Position numbers and translations under genes: made by a program. This document shows positions 1 to 9,229 of a DNA stretch of 64,000 nucleotides, one piece after another. A model generated the notes under the pieces. It saw nothing but the letters and a program-made list of their open reading frames with translations, was not told the origin of the DNA and did no database searches. This DNA comes from Pseudomicrostroma phylloplanum (taxonomy: Eukaryota; Basidiomycota; Exobasidiomycetes; Microstromatales), in the NCBI GenBank assembly GCA_039545275.1, contig BCHS01000018.1, forward strand, positions 62,001 to 126,000. Direction: 5' to 3'. The stretch's first letter is position 1, and each line of letters begins with the position of its first letter.

Positions 1-1
1 T

Positions 2-1522
2 CGACAGGGCCAGCGATATGGAAGTGGTAGTATGGCAGCTCGCGATGAACCTTTCCCTCCCCCAAGGGAAGGTGGTCGAGAGTCGCGCCTTGGCCACCGC
101 CGACCAGACGAGCCAGTGAAGCAGTACGTGGGTGCGTCCACTGGGGATGCTCGCTTTGTCGACGACAATGGTAGCATTCATGCTGGAGAAGCAGTGAGTA
201 GCGAGCTCGTCAAGGCCTGGCACGCCAACGGCGTGCAACCTCACTCGCGCAGCGACGACCAGCCACTTGCGCGCCCTCATTCTAGGGTAAACCACGTTAG
301 GGAGGGAGCGCCCAGTCCCCCCAGCTTGGACGCACGAACGGACGACCGACCTCGAGGTATCGATCGCGCGGACAAGCAAGCTCTCGAAGGCTCCGGGGTG
401 GCCAATGCGTACCCTTCACACTTCGTGCGCAGTACTTCTGCTCTCTCCCTTGCAGCCCCGCAATACCCCTTCGTCCGAAGCGGCAGTGCAGCCAGCATCC
501 AAACAGTCACTAGCAGCAACGGCATGACAGGGACCTGGCCTCATCTTCGTTCGTCTACCGACCCGATCTTGGCTGCTATTCCCGGCCAGCAGGTGGTCAA
601 CGTGACGCGCCCCCTGCGCCGCTCTTCCTTTCATCAGCAGCAGCAGCTAGCGCAATTGCAATCCCGCCGCAACAGCGTCACTACCTCGCGCTTGTCAAAC
701 TACTCCAGTGATGGTACCGGACAGCTTCCAGTAAAGAGGGGAGGCTCCAGAATGCCCAGCAGCCGCAACGGGAGTGTCGGCGTCCATGATGCTATCCCAA
801 TTGTCAAGGACGACGTCTTCTCCGATGGGAAGCAGAACATTCTGCCAGCGGCATCGGGTAGAAAGAGCTCTATCGGCTCCGTGGCCAAGGCTCGGCTAGC
901 TCCCTCTCGACCTAGCGGTGCACCTGGGAGCGAGCAGGCAGAGCAACGTCTTGTGCCTCAGCAGGGGATTGCGCCTCCTGATGGACGCACATCGGCTCTG
1001 GCGAATCACTACAACGAGCGCCATGTGCCAGCTCAGATGCGTAGGGAACGAGACTCTGGCGAGATAGACCACCCTCCGAGCTCGCACTTCTCTCCACCTT
1101 CTAGCTCCGGCCGTGAAGAGCAAGCATCAGCTTCCACCTCTACGCAGTACGCGACTTCGTTGCCTCTCTCCCAGTCCACCAACGAGAGCATCGTTCACGA
1201 CGTGACGTGTGGCACTACCTCTGGTCCAGCAGCAGACGAGATGTCGGCAATCGCAGCAGCTGAAGCGCGTCGGGGCGCCCACCGACGTCTATACCTCTGC
1301 CTGCGAGAAGAGCTCTCCCCGGAGGACCTGCAGAAGTTCGAGCGGTACGTGCACCGCTACGATGCCCTCGAGATTCCCGTGGATGGCCCGCGTGGACTGG
1401 TGAACCGCGTCAAGAAGTTGCTGCTCCTTTCTGATGCCACGCTACGCGAGAGACCGGAGGAATGGAAGAGGAGGAAGGAGCTGGCGAGGGAGTTTGAGAG
1501 GGTGGTTTCGGCCGATACGTGA
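2..1522 (+). CDS. Ser-rich hypothetical protein (5' partial)
   Basis: The reading frame is open from the left edge; the first in-frame ATG is at 32, but no stop precedes it inside the window, so the gene probably begins further left. The visible protein (about 500 residues) is mostly low-complexity Ser/Arg/Pro sequence with a Gln run near residue 200, which suggests a disordered scaffold or regulatory protein. The last ~80 residues differ: a predicted helical, charged segment (starting RRLYLCLREELSPEDLQKF) that looks like a small folded domain. I do not recognise its family. The stop is the TGA at 1520-1522. No catalytic motif is visible. Real coding is supported by length, an uninterrupted frame and the change to an ordered C-terminus; function is unknown. 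Confidence 0.6.
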   Translation, partial: RQGQRYGSGSMAARDEPFPPPREGGRESRLGHRRPDEPVKQYVGASTGDARFVDDNGSIHAGEAVSSELVKAWHANGVQPHSRSDDQPLARPHSRVNHVREGAPSPPSLDARTDDRPRGIDRADKQALEGSGVANAYPSHFVRSTSALSLAAPQYPFVRSGSAASIQTVTSSNGMTGTWPHLRSSTDPILAAIPGQQVVNVTRPLRRSSFHQQQQLAQLQSRRNSVTTSRLSNYSSDGTGQLPVKRGGSRMPSSRNGSVGVHDAIPIVKDDVFSDGKQNILPAASGRKSSIGSVAKARLAPSRPSGAPGSEQAEQRLVPQQGIAPPDGRTSALANHYNERHVPAQMRRERDSGEIDHPPSSHFSPPSSSGREEQASASTSTQYATSLPLSQSTNESIVHDVTCGTTSGPAADEMSAIAAAEARRGAHRRLYLCLREELSPEDLQKFERYVHRYDALEIPVDGPRGLVNRVKKLLLLSDATLRERPEEWKRRKELAREFERVVSADT

Positions 1523-2458
1523 TGAATCGGAGGAAGGGCTGAGAAGGAGGAGGCCGCATTGCTCCGCTGAGATCCGTACCGCTATCTCTGTGACCGCAAC
1601 TCCCTGTGCTGTATCTCTTGCGATCTGAACATCCTGGGTCGACCTCACCTGCCCAGGCTGTCAATGCTATTTCCTGTACCTCCCGAGACCCCGAGACAAC
1701 CATTATCTGCTGTCTGGCCTAATCGCGGAGGAATGTGTCCCTGACGCCCGGCGTACGCGAGGCGTGGGGTGGCGTCCCCTTTGGACTCCGCTGCCCTTTG
1801 TCGGGCGAGTTTGCCGACGCCCTGCGAGGGCCTATGGAGAATCAGCCGGTTTCAGATTAAGAGCTTGCTGAACGTCTTGGGTGATTTCTCGAACCGTAGA
1901 ATGCTGCGAGTTAGCAGGCGACAGACACTTGCTCTCATGGTACTGTTCTGCTCCCGCATCTGTCAGCACGGGATGAAGCGGAGCTATGCTGTGAAGGTGA
2001 AGCCCTGGCCGCCGGTTGCTCCTCTCGCCCCTGCGCCTATCTTCAGAACCCGCTGTTAGGCGCGGCACACTGGAATGTGCTTCCCCGCATGTCCGCTCCG
2101 GATCTCAGCGTACGAGAGAAGGGCGAGGGACCGAGAGCGAAATGCTTCCGTTCTCCACAATGGACTCTGTTTAGAAGGTGGCACCTCTCCTTGTGGTCTC
2201 CACGTCCTTGCCATCTAGGACGCACGCATCCGCCTTGATAAAGGAGGAAGCGTATGCCCTAGCGCCTCTGATCGTAGACAAGAATAGCTGCAAGACAGTG
2301 CCGGACCTGCTGCAAGTCAAATACGGAGCCCGACACAGACAGATACAGCGATTCTGCTCCGGCTCAGACAACCTTGAAGGACTCCTCTTCCCCAATCCTA
2401 CGCATCGGACACCCTTCACACTCACACCTCCACGCGCTCTCTCGCATTTCACCTCAGG
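1523..2458. other. Intergenic region upstream of the carboxypeptidase gene
   Basis: This 936-bp stretch lies between two plus-strand genes. It holds the 3' region of the first gene and the promoter and leader of the carboxypeptidase. Short open frames here lack ATG starts, family resemblance or splice logic. I see no RNA gene or repeat. Confidence 0.6.
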
Positions 2459-4231
2459 ATGAGATCCTTGAACCTCACTCGTTGGCTGACACTGGCCGCG
2501 GCGACCTTGTCCTTTGTCGCATCGGCGAGTCCTGTCGCGCCTCATGACCTTGAAGCTATGCTAGAGACTCGAAGTCTCGATGACATTCGCCGCTCAGCAG
2601 ACGACTATCGTGAGTGTATTGTACGCTGCGCTTGTCGAAATGATGTGCCTACAGGCCTGACGTGCGCTGCGTCTCATTCCTTGCCTCTACACCACCGGGC
2701 CTCTCAGTCAAATACGCTCTCAAGCGCCATCTGCCAGGCCTCGACTTCAAGATCCCCCGCTCCTACGGAGGCTATGTATGAACATCTCCGACGATAGGCA
2801 GTTATACTTCTTCTACACTCCCCCCGAGTCGGATGTAGGAGACGACGACGTGGTCATCTGGCTGAACGGCGGCCCAGGCTGTAGTGCGTAAACCGAGCAT
2901 TGTACATGACTATGAGTCGCTCATATGGAGTCCGTGTGCTGACTTCTGTTCTCCCTCCTTTGCTACTGGCGTGCTGTGTCCCAGGCAGCATGGAAGGCCT
3001 TTGGCAAGAGACTGGCCCCGTGATCTTCGACTTCCACTCCCCCAATACTGCTGTGAAGCCTTATCTGAATCCGTACTCGACGCACAAGATCGCTCATGCC
3101 ATATGGATTGACCAGCCTGGCAACACCGGTTTCTCCAAGGCCGGCCTCAACATCCAAGGTTACGGCGGTATAGCTGAGGACTTTGCAGGCTTCTTGGTGA
3201 ACTTCTTCAGGGAGTTCAAGCACCTAAAAGGCAAGCGACTGTGGCTGACGGGAGAAAGCTTCGCGGGTGCCATGATCCCAAACATTGCTCACCACATTTA
3301 CGAGAACTCCAAGTACTACGAGAAGCGCGGTATCAACCTTAAAGGCATCCATATCAACGATCCCTCGTGGGCGGACAAGTGAGTGCGGACCATGATTACA
3401 CCATCTTGAGCGTGTGCTGACAGTTTGTACCCTTCTATGTCTCCCCCTCTCTCTAGTACGTACATGCAGCAACTGCCTGCATACGAATTTGCCAAGCATT
3501 ACCAGAAGTCACTTACCATCACTAACAAGGAAATGGCAAAGGTGGCAAGCGAGATTAAAAAGTGGGGTCTTACGACGTTTGTCCAGGACAACCTCAAGTA
3601 CCCGCCCAAGGGTCCCATCAAGGCTCCTTCTGGATGGAATTCGAGCGTGTACGACGTTTGGGGAACACTGCTAAGCTATTGGAACGGCGCTCACTGCTCC
3701 AGTGTCTACGATGTGACAGCGACTTGTCCAAGCGAGATCGACCCTCTAGGCTATGCTCTGGATGCGGCCGCTCCATCGGCTACGAACTTCCTCAACAACA
3801 TCACAGGATTCAAAGAGGCCATCGGCGCCGACCCTGACAGGACTTTCCTCTTGTGCACCTCTGACAACTGGGTCGACTTGGGCGAGACTCTCCCACAGGG
3901 GAGCATCATGCCCAGCGTCATCGAGCGTTCCGAGAGGGTCATCATCGGAGGTGGCAATCGTGATGTGCTCCTGATCACCAATGGCACCAGGCTCGCCATT
4001 CAGAACATGACCTGGTCTGGCCACCAGGGCTTCCAGACCAAGCCCAAGGGTGTGCTCAACACACGAGCTGGCCAGCGCGGCACTTACCATTCGGAGCGCG
4101 GGCTGACCTTCATCGAGTACTTCTATGCCGGACACATGGTCCCTCAGGATGACCGTCCTGCGGGTTTCAAGACGACCAAGTACCTCATCGGACAGATCAA
4201 GAAGCTGTCGAATGCGTACAACACAAAGTGA
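2459..4231 (+). CDS. Secreted serine carboxypeptidase (S10), frame disrupted
   Basis: Exons 2459-2609, 2708-2883, 2985-3378 and 3457-4231 (introns 98, 101 and 78 nt) encode a peptidase family S10 protein of about 497 residues if the frame break is ignored. A hydrophobic signal peptide opens it. Family landmarks are WLNGGPGCSS (joined across intron 2), the catalytic-serine motif GESFAG, and AGHMVPQDD carrying the catalytic histidine. The Asp region is of the NGTRLAIQNMTW type seen in a subset of fungal members. S10 enzymes remove C-terminal residues in vacuoles, walls or outside the cell; the signal peptide with no C-terminal hydrophobic anchor suggests secretion. Splice phases join cleanly everywhere except in exon 2, where two extra bases near 2776 put a stop at 2779-2781. 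The copy is therefore either a recent pseudogene, a sequencing error, or uses an extremely short intron. Confidence 0.8.
2776..2781 (+). other. Frame disruption in carboxypeptidase exon 2
   Basis: After intron 1 the frame fixed by splicing reads the family-like segment ending SYGGY at 2775, then GTA TGA. Two bases further on, the frame starting at the ATG 2778-2780 continues the family pattern (MNISDDRQLYFFYTPP). Skipping 2776-2777 restores one protein. Removing a GT...AG segment 2776-2801 (26 nt) also restores frame but deletes the residues that look conserved. Confidence 0.75.
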
Positions 4232-4809
4232 GCGACAGCAGCAGATCTGGCGGGGCGAGGGGAGAGGAGGGGAGGAGAGGACGGAGCGCTCTTCTGGCGA
4301 GGCACATGACTGTACAATTTCCGAGCAACCCAAGAAACAATTTAATGTCTGTCTACGGTACCATCGATGTGCGATCCGTCAGTGAAGCTGCTCCAGATTG
4401 GGGCTGTCAGTCCATCTCTCCGCCTCGCTTTTCTGTGTGCAGTCTGTCGTACCAACGGAAGTGTGCGTTTCGATTAGTCTGTGTGAATGTACGCGTGCGC
4501 GTTGAGGCTTGGCAAGGGGCGCGTGTGGTGCAATCAGAGCAGCAGATCGCGCCACTCATTTCTTGGAAAGGACGCAACGTACGCAGCTCGACCTCGGCTA
4601 CCTGCAGGCACACAAAGTACTTTGGAGTAGAGGCACACTGTCCTTCCATCGCCCTGAATCACTTCCGAAGGGGGGACAAACATGACGCCAGAGAGGGGAT
4701 TCTGGAGGCAGTGGCAGATGTCGAATCATGAGCAAGACCCTTTCTTGACCTCCCACGTCAGTATCCTCACATCCCATCGAACGAGCAGGTGATTGCAGCC
4801 TCGAAGATC
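4232..4809. other. Intergenic region
   Basis: This 578-bp stretch lies between the carboxypeptidase stop and the transporter start. It has a purine-rich tract just after the stop (4249-4290). I see no gene, repeat or RNA in it beyond the expected 3' end and promoter. Confidence 0.6.
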
Positions 4810-6732
4810 ATGGTGGAACAGTTCCCGACGGAGGAGACGCCTCTGCTGAGCTCTGCTGCTCGTTGGGATCCTGAGGCAGCTGCGAGCCGCACCCCTTCAG
4901 CTGCCGCACCCAGCGCTGCCCAGGATGACGGGTGGAAGCCGACTTGGAATCTGAGGCTCATTCAGAGTGGTGAGCAGTGCCGTGGTCCTGCGATTGCATG
5001 TGGGCAGCAGCTTTGCCAAGTCTCATCTTACTCTCCCTGCCCCACTTCTCGATGCCTCAGTGACTTGGTGTAACGTCTTCCTGGCCGGCTTTGATTCGAC
5101 GGTAGCAGCGTCCACCTACTCCATCATTGGGTCTGAATTCGGATCGGCCAACAATGCTGTATGGGTCTCTACTAGGTGAGAGCAGAGGGCGCTAGACGGC
5201 GGAGTCATTCTTAAAGGGCGGCTGGAGCGGGAGAAAGTCTGACCCAGAGATCCTCTCACTCCTCACCTTGCCTGGCTTGGACCCGCTTCCCAGCTACCTC
5301 ATCACAGCGACCGCCTTCCAGCCCCTGTACGGCAGACTCTCGGACATGTTTGGTCGCCGTAAAGCATTCTTGCTTGCGACCAGCACCTTCGCTCTTGGCT
5401 GCCTACTCTGCGGCCTTGCCAAGAGCATGCTTGTCCTCAACCTCTCCCGTGCACTGACCGGCATTGGAGGCGGCGGGCTGATGACCATGGCTACCATTGT
5501 CCTCTCCGACGGCGTGCCGTTCCACCGACGTGGTCTCTATCAATCTGCCAACAACCTGATGTACGGCCTGGGGAGCGCTGCTGGAGCTTCAGTAGGAGGA
5601 ATCGTCGCCCACGCCTTTGGATGGAGGTCCGCATTCTTGCTACAGGTCCCAATGGCAATTGCTGCCGTTATCGGAGGTTGGGCGCTGGTGAGAGACCCAG
5701 CAGTCCGGAGCCTCCCGGTAGACGCGCCAGTGGACGTTGCTGGCTCCGGGACTCTCGTTGGCGCTGTCACTTTGCTGCTCTTGGGCTTATCTATGGGCGG
5801 TAACGAGCTCGACTGGACCTCACCGATCACCGTTGCTCTCTTCATTGCGGCACTGCTCCTGTTCGGCCTCTTCTATCGGATAGAGACGCGTGCAGTCGCC
5901 CCCATCTTACCAAGTCGAATGCTCAAGGGCACACTCGCTGTCTCCAACATCATCACCAATTTCACCTCAGGCATGGCAGTCTACGGGTTCCTCTTCATGG
6001 CGCCAATGTACTTTCTCGGCGTCCTCCTCGAACCAATCAACGTTGTCGGTCTGCGCCTGATTGTCCCATCCTTGGGCTTCCCAATCGGTGCGGTGATAGC
6101 GGGAGTGGTCATGTCAAAGTACGGTCATCTGAGCGTGCTAGTGAGAAGCGGCTGTGCGGTACTCATTGTTGGTCTAGTTATCCCATGGATCCTCTTCGGC
6201 GAGACGCAACCACGAATTGGCGTCGTCTACCTGTTTGCCCTCCTGCCAGCAAACATCGGTCAGGGTCTTATCAATCCCTCGAGCTTGTTCACTATGCTTG
6301 CTGCCTATCCTCACCATGACCAGGCAGTCGCCACCTCGACCGTCTACCTATGCAGGAGCATCGGGAATGTAGCTGGCGTCGCTCTGTCGGCTGCCATCTT
6401 GCAGAATTGGCTCCGTACGTGGCTGCCTGAAGTACTCAAGGATACAGAAAATGCAGATCAGGTGAGTCTCACAGAGAGAGGGCCACTCATGAGCGACGAA
6501 GAGCGGCTGACCGGAACACTGCTTTGTCTCCCTGCTCGCACTCTAGATCGTCGATGCTGTGAGGCACTCTATCGAAGTCATCAGGGACTTACCACCAGCC
6601 ATCCGTGAGAAAGTCACCGAGACGCTGTCCGGTGGTATACAGGCTGCGATTAGCGCATGTATTGTGCTCTCGGTACTGGCACTCATCAGCAGCTTCTGGG
6701 CGCGGGGCGTAGGGATGCAACGCTCTTCATAG
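4810..6732 (+). CDS. MFS transporter, DHA2 family (Vba/Fnx1-like)
   Basis: Four exons, 4810-4969, 5061-5175, 5294-6461 and 6547-6732, join in phase to give 542 residues. The ATG at 4810 starts a hydrophilic N-terminus containing EETPLL, a dileucine-type signal of vacuolar membrane proteins. The rest is a major-facilitator protein of the drug:H+ antiporter-2 type: FLAGFDSTVAAS in the first helix, the loop signature GRLSDMFGRR, and the glycine-rich helix SVGGIVAHAFGWR. Closest in style are fungal vacuolar basic-amino-acid transporters (Vba) and Fnx1; multidrug exporters share the same features, so the substrate is not certain. The last exon supplies the final amphipathic segment and transmembrane helix (ending at the TAG, 6730-6732), which would be lost if intron 3 were retained. 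Confidence 0.85.
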
Positions 6733-6861
6733 CATGTATGGTATGCACTACACCCATTCTACAAGCATTGATTCACGACGTTTGTCGAAGATTTTCAGGC
6801 CTTCTTTGCCCACTGCCTGCACTTATGCTACCCTCGGGCCGCAGAGCCTGATGAGGTGCCT

Positions 6862-8634
6862 CTACCCTTGCTTCTGAAAGACGATCTGTGAGCTTGCCTG
6901 CCAGGCTACCGTGGCCGACGAATCGCTCTCCTGCTGTACCTGCGGAGATTCCCCCTTTGACCGCCGAAAGGCCGGTGGCACCGGTCTCTCGTGATCAACT
7001 GGTTCCCAGCGCGTTGTGGTCAAGAGCTTCCCATCGACATCGTAGCCTTGCGCCCTGACCCAGGCCAAGCGCTCGCTGAGCTTGGTATGGAGCACCGTCT
7101 CGAACCCACTGCGTGCCACCTCGTCTCCAAGGTCAACGTCTTTGCCATCAGCGTCTCTGCCCGAGAAGCGCCAGTGTGAGACTTCTGTGTCGCCGTTCCA
7201 GGAGGCAGCCAAGAGGACCTCGTATAGAGGAGAGTCACCAATTGCCACCTTGTCGCCCGTCGCCTTCGCCCATTGCTCAGCTCCGTACACGAGGCCTGCA
7301 ACGGCGGACTCTTCAGATGGTCTGCCGACCCACTCGTCCTTGAAGGCTCGGTAGTTCTGTACGCCTACACCTAGCCGCCCGCTTTCGAGGAAAGCGTGGA
7401 AGACTACAGTGCCGTTGGGCGAGAATTCCGTGACGGCGCCTTCTGATCCCCAATTGACGACGACGTTTCCACCGGACAGCACGTGCGTGGAGCCCTGTGA
7501 TTTGCTCAGAAGCTTAAAGGGCGGATAGAAGGCTTGCACTGTAGCGACCGTCTTGGCCACGTGGTCGAGTGCGAGGATCTTGCCCGACGAGGTGGGAGCG
7601 TCGTGGATCTGACTGCCAGTATCGGTCTCGGTCCCATGGGCTGAATTGTCGTAGAGAGAGATGAGCTCGCGACCCTGAGAGTCGTACCCTTGATAGCGAG
7701 CGTGGTGCTGGAAAGAGAAAGCCACTTCGTCGTCGAGATGCTTGAAGTCGTTGTGCTTGTTCCTTCCTCCAAGCCGCCAGAGGACCTCACCAGTCCTGGC
7801 GTCGATTTTGTAGATTGAGTTGACATCGCGGGCGCTCAAGAGGTAGTCTCTCTCTTCATTCTTGTCAACCGAGTTGATGTGGAAGTAGTCCCAAGCTTCA
7901 GAGGAACCATAACCGTTGCCGGCTTGGCCAGATGTCAGACTTATATTGGAGTGCGAGGGCGGGACGTGCTCGAGGGAGTGCCACTCAACGACGACCTCGT
8001 CGGTTTCGAGGTCCACTTCCTGGAAGACAGCATCGACGATCCATTGGTGGTCTTCGTCGCCGCCGTAAGCGGACAGGTCTCGAGGCACCGGTTGATAGAT
8101 CTGGAAGAGGGCACTCTTGCCGTCGTTGATGACCTGACCTTCGTGCTTGTCGATCAAGCGATGATGTCCCGCGCGGATCTCACGGATGACATCGTACTTG
8201 TCATCGAGCAACTTCAAGTGTCCGTGACCGTGCCCGTGCGCCGCATTGTGCTTGCCCTGAAAGGCGAGCAGTGCAGGCTCGCCGCGATACGTCGTCGTCT
8301 GCAGATTGACAGTCCAAATGGAGAAGTACTGTGCGAATCCGGTCCAGACCAGCCCGCCCTGCTCATCGAAGATGTAAGGCCCGGGTTGGAGGGGACCATG
8401 CTTCTCCTGGTCACTGCCACCGGCGAAGGGCGCTACGAAGAAGTATCCAGGCGCGGTCTCACCCGCGCGAGCAGGATATGTGATGTTCAAGCGAGGCACT
8501 TGCAGATCAGGGCGAGATAAGAACTGCCACGAGGCCCGGACTACATCGCAATAGGCAAGGCTGCAGAGGAGCAAGAATGCCGACAGGCGCGTCAGGGACA
8601 TCCTCGTAGGCTGCGGGCTTCTGAGGTGGCGCAT
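6862..8634 (-). CDS. Arylsulfotransferase-like secreted protein (ASST family)
   Basis: A single exon of 590 codons. It belongs to the fungal arylsulfotransferase family (ASST, Arylsulfotran_2 type), predicted beta-propeller proteins; bacterial relatives move sulfate between phenolic compounds. Visible family features are the histidine-rich stretch HNAAHGHGHGHLK, EGQVINDGKSALFQIYQP, the segment EAWDYFHINSVDKN, TGEVLWRLGG and FSFQHHARYQ. Met1 is followed by 11 polar residues and then a second ATG (8601) leading directly into a strong hydrophobic signal peptide, so translation may begin there. It is divergent from the transporter at 9230 across 595 bp. No fungal member has a settled substrate to my knowledge, so sulfate transfer is an inference from the family name. 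Convergent with the MFS gene (stop at 6732), 129 bp apart. Confidence 0.85.
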   Translation of the reverse strand: MRHLRSPQPTRMSLTRLSAFLLLCSLAYCDVVRASWQFLSRPDLQVPRLNITYPARAGETAPGYFFVAPFAGGSDQEKHGPLQPGPYIFDEQGGLVWTGFAQYFSIWTVNLQTTTYRGEPALLAFQGKHNAAHGHGHGHLKLLDDKYDVIREIRAGHHRLIDKHEGQVINDGKSALFQIYQPVPRDLSAYGGDEDHQWIVDAVFQEVDLETDEVVVEWHSLEHVPPSHSNISLTSGQAGNGYGSSEAWDYFHINSVDKNEERDYLLSARDVNSIYKIDARTGEVLWRLGGRNKHNDFKHLDDEVAFSFQHHARYQGYDSQGRELISLYDNSAHGTETDTGSQIHDAPTSSGKILALDHVAKTVATVQAFYPPFKLLSKSQGSTHVLSGGNVVVNWGSEGAVTEFSPNGTVVFHAFLESGRLGVGVQNYRAFKDEWVGRPSEESAVAGLVYGAEQWAKATGDKVAIGDSPLYEVLLAASWNGDTEVSHWRFSGRDADGKDVDLGDEVARSGFETVLHTKLSERLAWVRAQGYDVDGKLLTTTRWEPVDHERPVPPAFRRSKGESPQVQQESDSSATVAWQASSQIVFQKQG

Positions 8635-9229
8635 CGCGAGAGAGTGGCAGATCGACGGTATCCCTTGGACTTGAAGCGGTAGGACAAGGGAGCCCAGATC
8701 TTTTGGCGATAAGAGGCTTTCTCCTACTTCCCTTTTGAGGCGCTTATGAGTAGCATAGCAAATCGGCCTGTGTGTTCCTGGTGAGGTGTGAGCTCTTTGG
8801 AATCTCGATTGCCTGCCTCCCCTCTATCACGCCAGAATATGCGGGGCGCACGAGCCACCAGTCGCCAAGAGCTCGGGCGCGTCGACAGGGGATGCGTGCT
8901 TGCGCGACCCAATGACGGGATACGCGACCGGCACGGCGAGAGACCTTGTAACGCAACTTCACACTACGCTCTGCTGGGCACGCACCTGATCTTTGCAATA
9001 CGCCATTCGACTAACGGTTGGCGGAATAGTCAAGGAAAAGTCATAATGTCCGACGTCCTAATATCGGCTTTCGCTGTGGCTTTGATCATCAGGATGCGGA
9101 GGAGTGCCGCAAGTGGGAGAAGCTCTGAGCTATATTACTCACCCACTTCTTCTTCTGAGTTTCTCTTGTTGATACGGACATCACTTCTCCTCTCTGTCTC
9201 ACTCACCCACCTCTCCTTGTCTTTCCACT
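8635..9229. promoter_or_regulatory. Shared divergent promoter: ASST-like gene and ACS transporter
   Basis: The 595 bp separate two divergently transcribed start codons. The right end (9133-9225) is pyrimidine-rich with repeated CTC/CTT, as is common ahead of fungal starts. I looked for CACGTG-type sulfur-regulator boxes and did not see one, so co-regulation is suggested by arrangement only. Confidence 0.4.

Noticed and set aside
7879..8520. Long plus-strand open frame opposite the ASST-like gene
   Set aside because: It is the antisense shadow of a well-conserved coding exon; its sequence has no family features.
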